Below are positions 1-10,119 of a DNA stretch of 64,000 bases, in pieces. The position numbers and the translations under genes are program-made. The notes beneath the pieces were generated by a model. It was given only the letters and a program-made list of their open reading frames with translations, did no database searches and was not told where the DNA came from. Within the stretch, counting starts at the first letter, position 1; each line of letters opens with the position of its first letter. The DNA is from Undaria pinnatifida (lineage: Eukaryota; Sar; Phaeophyceae; Laminariales; Alariaceae): the NCBI GenBank assembly GCA_012845835.1, contig JABAKD010000008.1, positions 15,546,223 through 15,610,222 of the forward strand, given 5' to 3'.

Positions 1-599
1 CTGCTACTCTCTCTTTTTCCTCTCGGCGGATACGTATCCCCGGGATAGTTAATGGTCTTGCTGTGTCTGGCCTGACCGTTGACTCTGCAAGCGACATTAC
101 ACATGTTTTGCTTTATTATTTTTGAAGCAACATCAGACCTTGTGTAAGGCCCGGGTTGAAACCGTCAGGACCATCGTGTATGTCTCTGAGTGCAGCGAAT
201 GGCTCGTCGCTCGAGATCTTGGGATTTGTTCATTTCTCTCTTACCCTGGGTGATATCACACGTCGTATTGATGCACTCGTTATCCCATCGTTAGGGCCTG
301 ACCAGATATTGCTTGGTAATGATGTCATGTCTCGTTTTGGGGCTATACTCGATTGGAAAAAACAGTATTTGACTTTCTCGTCTAGTACTGTCACTATTCC
401 AGCTACCCATAGGTCCCGTGATGCTCGTTCTCAGGTGACCTCATCCACTGTATTGCGCTCCGTAGCCGCAGTGCACAAAGATGCTGAGGTACACGCTGTA
501 AAATTGTGCAATCGTATCGATTTACGCCCCCATCACAGAGCCGTAATCACTGTTTTTACAGACATCAAACCACTTCAATATACGCAAGTTATTATTTAG
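1..599 (+). pseudogene. Gypsy protease (retropepsin) segment and linker
   Basis: A DSAS sequence at about 85-96 occupies the place of the catalytic DSGA/DTGA motif of a retropepsin, apparently lacking the glycine. The second half holds the conserved ILLGND motif followed by a hydrophobic strand (FGAILDW) at about 310-355, typical of Gypsy proteases. A TGA at 123-125 and a TAG at 597-599 interrupt the frame. The linker after 600 stays readable to about 700, where the frame shifts towards the reverse transcriptase. Confidence 0.6.
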
Positions 600-795
600 C
601 CGCGCATACTCTCGGAAGATGAGTTGTCTTGCGACAATCGTCCGGTCGAATTTGAGCGAGTTATTGTAGCTCGCACCCTCTTCCACGTGGCTAGCAGCAG
701 ATGGATCAGTTGCCGTTCAAGTAGCTAGTCCATCGTCCGAGTCTCTTGCCCTCCACGCAGGATTAGAGATTGGGAAACTGTCGAGTGTTGACGTC

Positions 796-2321
796 GTGTC
801 TCCTCCTCAGCTGCATGGGCATGCTGTAGCAGCAACACATAATACCCCGACCGAAATTTCAGCAGCACGTGCTGAAATTATTGCGTCACTATCCAGAGCA
901 TTTGTAGACTCTACTTTCACCGTTGAACAGCAGTCAGAAATCCTGGATTTATATGCAAAATACCGTCCTGTCTTATCGTCAACACGAGCGGAGTTGGGTA
1001 AGTGCAATACTGCCGAAGCAACGTTTCCCCTTCCCGCTCGTACCAAACCCGTGAGCCGTCGTCCGTGTAGAGCTAATCCGCGCACTGAAGCCGTTATCAA
1101 CAAGTGTGTTCAGGACATGCTCAATGATGATATAACAGAGGAGCGCTCTAGCCCGTGGGGATCTCCCGTCGCCGTCGTGGCTCGCAAGGATGGTCAACCT
1201 CGTTTCTGTGTTGATTATAGAAGTACAATCAACAAACACATTATCCGCAAGACCTGGCCGATGGCTAATCTTGAGGATAACATTGACATGGTCGGAGGCG
1301 CCAAATTCATCAGTGTCGCTGACGTCCAAAGCGCTTATTGGCATATTCCCGTTCACCCTAATTATGTCGAGACTACAGCATGTGTAACTAGTTCTGGCAA
1401 GCACTGTTATAAACGTATGCCGTTTGGTGTTCGTAATGCCCCGTGGCTTTCCACAAAAGTGGCTCATAAAACGTTGGGCCATATTCCTGAGTTGCTTGTT
1501 TATATGGATGATCTCTGCGTTTTGTCCACAACCTGGGAGAATCATTTAAATCGTTAGAAAGCATGTTTGCAGCGTTGCAAGCAGCTGGTCTCACCCTGAA
1601 GCCGTCTAAACTAGCGTTTGGTCCTAAATCGGTTGCATATTTAGGCCATGTTATTTCTGCTGAAAGAGTTGCAGTTGGGAAAGATCGTGTCAAAGCTATT
1701 CAAGAGCTACCTACTCCCGCCTGCATCAAAGATCTTCGTTCCGTTTTACGGGTGATGAATTTTGTGCGTCGTTTTGTGCCGAATTTCGCCGAAGTAACCG
1801 CACCACTCGTTGATCTCACCCGTAAAGAGTTTGCAACTAGATCACGCTTTAAGAAAGCCTGGGGGGAAACGCAAGATACCGCGTTCGCTCACATCAAACG
1901 TTTACTGATGTCAGCCCCAGTCTTGAAATTCCCTAGTTATGAGCGTGAATTTATTGTGCATGTAGATGACAGTGAGATAGGAGTTGGCGCTTTTCTTGCT
2001 CGGCCGTCGAAAAATGACGACTCGAAGTCTGATCTTGACATTATCGCGTATTTTAGTCAACGATTCAAACATGGGCAACGCCATTACTCTACTTCAATGA
2101 AAGAGTATTGTGGAGTCGTACTTACACTCGCTCACTGGAGACCGTATATATTTGGGAAACATTTCACGGTGATCACTGATCATCAAGCATTGACCCATCT
2201 ATACTACATGCAGGATACGTCCAATATGCTTACTCGCTGGGCTATTGCGTTGCAAAGCTTTAATTTTACCGTTAAACACGTCGCGGAAAAAATAAATGTA
2301 GTACCCGACGCGCTGTCTTGA
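796..2321 (+). pseudogene. Gypsy reverse transcriptase and RNase H segments
   Basis: Reverse transcriptase motifs run in order: SPWGSPVAVVARKDG, then FCVDYR, then VADVQSAYWHIPV (first catalytic Asp), MPFGVRNAP, and the YMDD box at 1501-1512. A one-base shift near 1552 moves the reading to the frame starting at 1563, which carries LGHVIS, the connection domain and an RNase H domain (FIVHVDDSEIGVGAFL, then YSTSMKEYCGVV, then ITDHQALTHL). The domain ends at DALS followed by TGA where Gypsy elements normally have Arg. All parts are Gypsy-like rather than Copia-like. Confidence 0.9.
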
Positions 2322-2627
2322 TTGTTTGGTAATTTGGAAGAACCGTTACCGAAAGAACCAGTCTTTGCATCTATCTGCCGAAACGTTCCGAGCGATAGAC
2401 CGTATCGTGCACCTGGGCCTCGCGACTTCCAAGTATCTTTAGAAAACCTCGAAGATGTAGGCCTTGTACAGAATGATAGCGAACTGTTTGCTAGTGCACT
2501 GTCTCTGTTTCCCTTGCTTGACCCAGAAAAATTACTCCAAGAACAACTTGTTGAGTTCGGTCCGTACATCGAATACGTAAAAGCACCTGTTACCGTACCC
2601 GTCCCAGATGAGTAACCTAAAAACAGC

Positions 2628-4029
2628 ATGAGTCATTATTTTTTGAACGAAGAAACATTATTCCGGTCGTATTTGCCGGGTTATCTGCGCAAAAGCAGTT
2701 CGTTCCGTGACCAACTCGTCGTGCCCACCGTATTACGGAAATTAATCGTCCACTCGTGTCATGACCTACCGGCGTCTGGAGGTAATCTAGCTCCCAAAGC
2801 TACGTTCGATAAAATCCGAGATCGTTATTCGTGGCCCACTATGTCCAAAGACGTAGCAAAGCACATTAAATGCTGTTCATCATGCCAACACCGTAAGACG
2901 TCACACCGTCCTCCAAAATTACTTGTTGGTCATCGTCCTGTTTCCCGTCCGTTTCAATGTGTGGCTATCGATTTAGTAGAGTACTAATTGTCGTCGAATA
3001 ACTCGAAGCATGTAATGTCCGCGATAGACCACTTGACTCGTTTTCTCGTTTTTGTTGCGATTAGTGACAAGACAGCTGCCACAATCGCTCGCGTTCTCGT
3101 AGAACGTGTTTTCTCCGTTTTCTCAGCTCCTGAAACCTTACACATTGACCTGGGATGTGAATTCGAAAACGAGCTTGTTAAATAATTGCAATCCGTATTT
3201 GGGTTCAAGAAGACGCGCACGTCAGCGTATCGCCCACAAGGCAATTCAGTGTTAGAGCGTGTGCATTGTACAATGCATGATATGTTGGCGATGTACGTAA
3301 ACGTCACATACGACAATTGTGCAGAATTATTACCGTTTAATCAGCTTGCCCATAATACCGCGTACAGCGAGACGCTCGAGGAACCCCCTCATTTTTTAAT
3401 GTTCGGCCGTAGAGCTTCGTTACCCGTTGACATTATTCTCGGCGTCCCGTGTACGTCTGGTTCTGGAACCCGACAGGATTATTCCCGTCGCACGGTTGAA
3501 AATCTGCAACTCGCGTAAGAAATTGCCCGTCGCAATTTACAGGAGCGTGCCCACAAGCAGTCAGAATCAAATGAGAAATTGTCGATTCCGCAATATCAGC
3601 CCGGGGACCAAGTGTTAGTACACCGTCCCTATACCGTTGCTGATGGACCTAACCCCAAACTAATTAGTCCCTGGCGTGGTCCCTATACTATGCGTTCACA
3701 GTTTTCACCACTTCACCGTGTTGGGAGAGATGGTGAACTTGCGGAAGCATCTGTTCATTTAGGTCGTATTAAGGCATATCATAATGACGCGTCTAGTTCC
3801 GAGCCGGATTTTACCGCACTCGATGATTTATTCCGAGGAACTACGTTACCAGTACCTGGTCTAGACGGCTCTGTGCTTACCGTGCTCATCAGCCCGTATA
3901 CTATTTAAGCTATCGAAGGTCACAAGCGTGGGCCTGGTAGAGCCTCACTAACGAATTTTCAATATAATTTTCTCGTCAACGACAAGCCGTCCAATTTAGG
4001 CATTTGGAGACACGTCAACGTTGTGCCTC
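2628..4029 (+). pseudogene. Gypsy integrase segment
   Basis: An HHCC zinc-binding region (HSCHDLPASGG, then CCSSCQ) is followed by the catalytic core, with the first Asp in AIDLVEY, the second in HIDLGCEF and the Glu in NSVLERVH, so the D-D-E residues are still visible. A GPY/F module (SPWRGPY) follows at about 3675. Four TAA stops interrupt one continuous frame, each at a place where the flanking protein reads on normally. The readable tail ends at VNVVPQ, stop near 4031. Confidence 0.88.
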
Positions 4030-4035
4030 AATGAT

Positions 4036-6180
4036 ATGAGATGATCAGAGCGTATCTTTCAAGAATTCTAGCTGAAAATCCACACGCGTTTGATCCTCCC
4101 AAAAGTACAAAGAGTAAACGAGACGTCGTTGCTCAGTCGTTGCTCAGTCGTCCCAGTACCACCCTCCGTCTTTCTGGGAGTCCTTAGTCATCAGCATCGT
4201 TGCACCACCCCCACTATTTTTGTTTTCCTGGCCGGGTTTCGTTCGTCAATAGTGCGTCGTTGACACATGAGCCGCAACACTCGTGAGTCGTTGTTTTTTC
4301 GGTGGCTGCTTGGGCGTATTTTGTGAAGTAGTGCCCACGTATTGAGTCATGGTTGGATACTCGATTGTTGCTGCCCAACGGCTGAGGTCCTGGTTTTATA
4401 CCAATGGTGGATGTTTGTTTCTGTTCGTTTCTTCGTGTGGAAGTACCTCACACGAAATTTTAGCCTTTTTCTCGTGAATAAAGTGCTATAGAAATAGAGA
4501 CGTACACGGTTCAGAGACACTACTGCACATTGGAGTAGTAAGTGTTAGTGTGGGGGGCGGTCAACCAGAAGTTAGGCAAAGGTGTGCATATACGAGCAGT
4601 ATACACTCGGGCGTCATTGTTGGGTTAGTTGAGAAATTGTAGCTGTGTACAGTGTGCATATACTTGAAGTATACATTGGCCGCAGTGAGGTTAATCAATT
4701 AATGAACATCGTTTGTTCTGTATGAGATATTGGAGGCTCCTGGGTGCATTTGTAATGCATTCACCAGTGTCAGAATCGTGTGTTGGATTGACTACAGAGT
4801 TGCAGTTGAGCGCGTGAGCTGTATACTTCTAAGTAACAGAACCCACATATGAAATATTCCCCGGTCGTATCCCGTGTTACCGTGCGACCTGCACACAGTC
4901 AACCGTTAATTGACTGGCAGGAAGTCTCGTCATTATGCAGATTCATCTGTGTACTGATTGCGTTTGTCAGCCACCATCGTTTGCTGACCGGTGGACATGA
5001 TCTTGCCGTCCTATCGATTATGCCTTCTTCGATACTCGAGACATGCCACCTTATCGTTAATCATGCACCCGCAGTCCGTCATACTGCGCCGTTATCATTA
5101 CATCCACACTATCGTCAATCATGCAAACTCTTATCATCTTGATCGATCAATCGTTTACCGTGTTGCATACTCTGCATACATCTTTTTATGGCAAATCGTT
5201 GTTCAACATATTTGTATACTCATTATAAAGTGTGTAACAGGCCCTGCAGGCAACCGTCTCATACACACATCGTGTATGTTGAGGAATGTCCTGATTATTG
5301 CCAAAGGTACTATCGTCCGTTATAAAAGGTTGAGTTTTATCGTCGAGTACGTAATTTCGGGACCAGATAACCGTTCTGGTGAGGAATGAAGGTACATACC
5401 AATGGTAGTTCATAGTGTGTGACTGACATCTTTAGTAAAATTCGATTATGCTCATACAAGCCCGTGGTTCTAACTGCGCAGGGGATGACATGACTAGGAA
5501 ATGATCAAATGCAACACACACATTGACTACCACAGTACAACACAATACTCTGATTAGTTAGAGAACCTAACAATCTGTCTGCTCTTTACATGTTCGAAAG
5601 CTGTGCTGGGTTCTCCAGTATGTAGCGTTCAAACATTGGGGGGCGATATGGGTCGCAGGTACACTTTCTACCGTTACGTAGACGGATCCTCTCGTGAAGA
5701 TTCGTATGAACGGTAGCGGTTTCAGAGGTATTGAATATCGTGTCTTGTAGAACTAAAAGTGGTCGTGGAGTCTCCGTTGATTTTGATGACAGAGAGGCGG
5801 GTAATTACGTCTCCCGCTGACAAGTAATCTCTGTTGACTCTCTGTTTTGCCTGCGAAGCACCTTTCGTTGCATCAAGGCACCTCTATCGTTACCGACGCA
5901 TGGTTCGCCGTCGAACCTTGCTCCAACCTGGCTTGTCCTTCACGCTACGAAGGACAAGATAAGAAGTAGTTGCAAGTTGCGAGTCGAACCTGGGTTACCC
6001 CAATTCCTCACTTATAGTTATACTTTACTCATAAAAACTACATGAACACGATTAATATGGCTACTACTAGTGGTACGCTGCAACGCCCGTCTGGTTGGCC
6101 TGGCAGTGGGTGCCTCCTTGGCCCCTCATCGATGATGCCCGGCAGAATCTGGAACACGCGCAGTATCAGCGCTGCTCCTT
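4036..6180 (+). other. Flank of the Gypsy relic, no gene seen
   Basis: There is no coding signal. A short direct repeat (TTGCTCAGTCG, twice) lies at 4129-4151. Two similar GTGTGCATATAC-containing stretches at about 4580 and 4655 suggest remnants of a regulatory or LTR region. G-runs at 4551-4560 and 5637-5643 could be polypurine tracts, but no matching LTR pair exists in the window. The ORFs here start from non-ATG codons or are short and look like chance. Confidence 0.5.
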
Positions 6181-6708
6181 CGGGTCTGGCTCCGAGCAGT
6201 CTTGCTCGAAGCGCACGCCATGGTCGTACGCGATAGAGCGGGTCGCTGTCTTGCCGGGTACGGGACACCCGTTAAACCAAATTAATTGGTGTTGGTATGT
6301 CACGCATGGCTGTCTCCTTCGCCTCCGGTTGGTGAGCACAGCGTGAGAGGATGCACAGCACGCATTAGCGTGCGGAACAAGCGAGGCATCTTGTACACAC
6401 ATCGTGCACAACGTATCTGTACTATGAGAGAAGCATAATAACGTCGGGTCTGGCTCCGAGCAGTCTTGCTCGAAGCGCACGCCATGTTCGTACACGATAG
6501 AGCGGGTCGCTGTCTTGCCGGGTACGGGAGACCGCCTAAACTAAATTAATTGGTGTTGGTATGTCACGCATGGCTGTCTCCTTCGCCTCCGGGTGGTGAG
6601 CACAGCGTGAGAGGATGCACAGCACGCATTAGAGTGCGGAACAAGCGAGGCATATCGTACACGCATCGTGCACAACGTATCTATACTATGAGAGAAGCAT
6701 AATAACAT
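6181..6708 (+). repeat. Tandem duplication, 264-bp period, two copies
   Basis: Unit 1 begins at 6181 and unit 2 at 6445, both with CGGGTCTGGCTCCGAG. The match extends through to the shared GAGAGAAGCATAATAAC end at about 6441 and 6705, with scattered substitutions. Minus-strand ORFs here read through both copies and look like by-products of the repeat rather than genes. Confidence 0.9.
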
Positions 6709-7261
6709 CAACAACAAACAACAAACTGTTACTGGTACTGTCATCGTTCCTGCTGTACTCGTGCGAGTACGGTATACAAACACAAACACTTGCACGACTA
6801 ATGAAACTCCGTACAGCTACAGCTCGCCACATACATGTACAGACCCTTACCTTTCAACTACACTACTACTACTCCAGAGAGTCATGCAGATACAGATTGG
6901 ATGATGCAGCTCGAACAGCAGCATCATGGTCTATGGGGACAAAATCACACCCTCCGAACCACGCACCTTGTTTTCAGCCTCGGTTTGATCGTTGTCTTCA
7001 GCTACATCGATGGCGTTGTTGGTGGGGTCCACATCCATCGATGGGTCCGCTTGCTGCCCGCCGCCAGCGTGGCCTACGGCCGAAGCGCCGCAATAGCAGC
7101 TGCCCCTGGTCGTGGGCATGCTAGGGGTGTTGTTGTATGGTGTCGGTGTTGTGTTGTGTGCGAGCGCTTCTTGAGTGGTGACAGCTGACAGCAAGTTCTG
7201 CCGTGTGTGTCGACCTATTCGTCAGGTATATTATATTCGGAACAGAAGCAGATCCGGTCTC
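6709..7261 (+). other. Unassigned stretch between repeats
   Basis: No recognisable gene. A minus-strand frame (6931-7194) and a plus-strand frame (6801-7124) overlap each other, and neither has a family motif. The DNA is moderately GC-rich near 7050-7110. Confidence 0.3.
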
Positions 7262-7747
7262 ATATAATCAGATAATAATGGTAACTGTATGATGGTGGTG
7301 ACAAACAGTGCATGACCACATCACCTCGCCTGTTGTATTTGACAATACGTTTCTCTTTCTTATAATTAGCGATGTCAGAATATAATGGTAACTACAAATA
7401 TTCTATAAAATATTCTAGCTTTCGATCCATGTATCATAAAACAACGACTTACGAAGATTTAACACGTTATTTACTACACTTAAACACTGGGTTGCATGCT
7501 GTATCGAACATCAAACCTTCTAGAATAGTACACATTACAAGCCAGATGATATAAAGGGATGTCTTATTGCTTCAATCGTCAGGTTTGTCCCCTTTGGGGA
7601 TTTATAGTTTCCGCGCACATATTGAAATGTCCCGCCCCCCGCCCCCCCCACCCCTCCCCTTCCCCTGACCCCTCTTGTTCATGAAAAACCCCAACCCTCC
7701 CCCCCCCCCCTCCCCCCCCCCCCCGTCCCCCGTCCCCCGACCCCCCC
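7262..7747 (+). repeat. Composite C-tract repeat, copy 1, left part
   Basis: This matches the 5' module of the composite repeat also seen at 28023-28270 and 37340-37700: GCATGACCACATCA, TTATAATTAGCGATGTCAG, CTTTCGATCCATG, CACGTTGTTTACTACAC-like, then TTATAGTTTCCGCGCACA, and then C-rich tracts. It stops abruptly at 7747 where the Copia LTR begins. The rest of the same repeat resumes at 15424. Confidence 0.8.
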
Positions 7748-8169
7748 TGTGAATAGCCTGTGAACACAATGTTTGTGTGAAGGCTCTGTCTTCTATGCGA
7801 AGAGATGCAGAGGTGGCACCGAAGTGTCTGTTAAGATCACTTGTGATAAGAAAGAAAAAGGATAGTTTGGAAAGGGCGCTTGAGGCCAAAAAGAGAAGAA
7901 GAAGAGTTGGGAAAGTTGGGAGAGTTGGGAGAGTTGGGAGAGTGATCATGGTGGGGTGCATCACCACCTGATCATCACGGAACAATGCCCATAGTACGGT
8001 AGAATACCGGGACAACGGGACAACCTTAACATACTCAAATCTACGTTTACATCTAGGTTACACCGAAGATTCAACGTAAGATTCAACTCAAGATTCAACT
8101 GCATATCTTATTCGTGCGAATAGACTGCGCATTAACTTAGATTTGAATCCAAGGTTCATACTTTTAACA
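7748..8169 (-). repeat. Copia 3' LTR
   Basis: This matches 15002-15423 at a constant offset of 7254. In plus orientation it holds a GTTGGGAGA-type tandem array (about 7900-7940) and three tandem AGATTCAAC-type units at about 8070-8100. These internal repeats belong to the LTR itself, and the short ORF reading across it is not a gene. Confidence 0.95.
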
Positions 8170-8179
8170 CACCCCCGTA
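8170..8179 (-). promoter_or_regulatory. Candidate polypurine tract of the Copia element
   Basis: On the minus strand the sequence immediately before the 3' LTR reads ACGGGGGTG and then the LTR start TGTTAA. A short G-run directly abutting the LTR is the expected place and composition for plus-strand priming. Confidence 0.6.
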
Positions 8180-9125
8180 ATGCGAAGTCAGATTGCTAGA
8201 GAAGCCTCATACTTAGAAAACAAATTCGTAAAATAATCAAAAACAAATGGGTCTCATATCCGGTCGGGTGTATCAACCGCCGCAATATGGATGTATCCAT
8301 GTTATCCACACATTCTACAAAAAATAAAACGTTACAAGGAAAGATACGTATAAAAATTACGCTTGGTGTAATTACCAGCGATAAATACCCTACCTAGTAG
8401 ATAAAACGCAAAGATTCGTCTACTGGGTTTTAAACACGCTTTCTGAATTGTACCAAATAGATAAACAATACTAGACAAATAAAAAGAATTGTGGACAAGT
8501 GTCCATTACGACAAATAAAACATTTTCACTATTCAGTTGTTTGTTTAATATACTTACGTACTTCCGCAAAAACAAAACATTAGGAAGCAGGTAGAACAAG
8601 TACTACTGATAGTACTGTAACAAACTATGGTGGGTGTAGTCATAGTCCATCAACGAGCTATATCCCCAAAAAAAGAAGAAACAAACTAGCAAACAACTGA
8701 CAAAGGTCGCTGCTGTAAGTTAACCACGCCACTTCAATATGATCCTAGGATACGCATATAACGATAAACTGCCTGATACAAATCGTACGCTGAAGAACTC
8801 GTGTGTCAGCATAAGCGAGACAGTCTTTTGTGAGCCTTTTTTACTCCTAAATGCTGGAATATATACTCGTACGCATTTTCCGGTAGAACATGGCTTACTG
8901 CTGTACGATCGTTGACATAAGTTCACACGACCCATAGTTCCACCTTTACTAATACGTAACTGGCGAGCAGTTGTAACTTTATAGTTGACAAAGAACTGCT
9001 GCACTAAGTAATATTCTCTACTTAAGTATCAATTTCAACCGTACCTACAAGTACATCTCGCAAGAATATATTACCGGTATAACCATAAACCCGTCCCTGT
9101 GCGAAGTATTACAACTGCGGTAAAA
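8180..9125 (-). other. AT-rich 3' internal region of the Copia element
   Basis: This noncoding-looking stretch lies between the extra ORF and the polypurine tract. It is clearly richer in A/T than the pol region. A 94-codon minus-strand frame at 8720-9004 begins at GTG and has no recognisable motif, so I do not call it as a gene. Confidence 0.4.
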
Positions 9126-9665
9126 TTACCCCCTGGATTGGGACACGGTCAAGTCTCGTCCATATTTACTCTTCCTGTGGGGTTCAGATACGCACGAGAT
9201 ATCTGACAGTCGTTCGGCTATATCGTTGTACATACTACTAGCGAGGAGAAAGTCAAAGGGGTCAGCGACCGAGTCACTGATCCAAGCCCGCACCAAAAAA
9301 CTGTATACTCTGCTATCGATAAAAAACAGCAAGTCATCTCGCTTATGTAAGTACTTGAGCGACTTTATAAACATTTTTATCGTTTCGTACTCACTCCTGT
9401 CTAGGAGCCCATGCCTTTTTAGCTTTGCTGCCATGTCTTTCCGTTCCAGGCGTGTTTGACCTGGAACTTTGATGTCTTTCAGGAGGTTGCAGCGTGCCCC
9501 CCAATAGATGCCTTGGGCATCCCGGCAGTTTGATCTCGCGAACCCTATGTACCTCCGGCTGTTATCTTGTCCCGAGCGGGATATTTCATGGAGGCGTTGG
9601 GCTTCCAGTGCTTGTCCCCTGTTGTTGATTGGAGAGCCATTCGGGTAGCTGTTGATGGAACTCAT
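9126..9665 (-). CDS. Extra ORF downstream of Copia pol, function unknown
   Basis: A 179-codon ORF starts at the ATG ending at 9665 (MSSINSYPNGSPINN) and runs on the element's sense strand. The frame is open further upstream only through non-ATG codons, so this ATG is the natural start. The product is soluble-looking, basic and polar. A charged central stretch (KDMAAKLKRHGLLDRSEYET) is followed by a helical, aromatic-rich segment. I see no signal peptide, no transmembrane segment typical of env, no zinc knuckle and no protease or polymerase motif. It lies about 450 bp beyond the pol stop and is preceded by a strongly pyrimidine-rich leader (9680-9770 read on the minus strand) containing CAG trinucleotides, so expression from a spliced or separate transcript is possible. 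Standard Copia elements lack an ORF here. I do not recognise the family. Confidence 0.55.
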   Translation of the reverse strand: MSSINSYPNGSPINNRGQALEAQRLHEISRSGQDNSRRYIGFARSNCRDAQGIYWGARCNLLKDIKVPGQTRLERKDMAAKLKRHGLLDRSEYETIKMFIKSLKYLHKRDDLLFFIDSRVYSFLVRAWISDSVADPFDFLLASSMYNDIAERLSDISCVSEPHRKSKYGRDLTVSQSRG

Positions 9666-10119
9666 TTGTATAGGAGGCAAAGGAAGGCTGAAGAAGCTAA
9701 AAGGTGAAGAAAGGCTGAAGGAGCGCTTGGACAGAGAGGGGGAGAAAGGTTGTGATGCGATGGGCGCGTGATCCCTCCGGTGATCCTTCCCCTTCCTCGG
9801 TCCATTGCAGTCTTGTAGCTAATTATGATAGGCCAATTGTTTGTCGGTACATTGCCTATTCGGTTTGTGCGTGACACGCTTCTCCGTCCTCGGTACATCG
9901 CGGTTTGTTGGTGATTGAAAACTCCGATAGCACGCGGCAGAATCAGGAAAAGGTTTGATTTTTTCCCACCTATGAAACGCCGCGATCTCGTATGGAACTC
10001 CATGAAACAATGATTTTTGTGATCGTGGAGGTTGCCTGAGATATTTTACAAGGCCGTCGCGATGGTCAAAGGCGGTCTTGCGAGCCGGAGCTGTAGTTGC
10101 GACTTCAAGGTGTTGGAGC

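Larger units (their letters stand above)
1..4035 (+). pseudogene. Degenerate Ty3/Gypsy retrotransposon pol region (5' end outside window)
   Basis: A pol gene in the order protease, reverse transcriptase, RNase H, integrase, which is the Gypsy order. The reading continues to a tail near 4029 but is broken throughout. In-frame stops lie at 123-125 (TGA), 597-599 (TAG), 2319-2321 (TGA), 2613-2615, 2985-2987, 3183-3185, 3516-3518 and 3906-3908 (all TAA). Frameshifts lie near 700 and 1552. Homologous residues continue past each break, so this is decay rather than separate genes. The gag region and 5' LTR lie upstream of the window. I could not fix a 3' LTR; the G-rich tract at about 4551-4560 is a candidate polypurine tract. 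The element cannot make a functional polyprotein as it stands. Confidence 0.9.

Noticed and set aside
1-4035. Use of an alternative genetic code (stops read as amino acids) to explain the Gypsy breaks
   Set aside because: All three stop codons occur, frameshifts are present too, and the intact Copia and WSC genes use all three normally.
7602-8015. 137-codon minus-strand ORF, and its twin at 14994-15269
   Set aside because: It reads through the Copia LTR and a poly-C tract. The protein is repeated only because the LTR is repeated.
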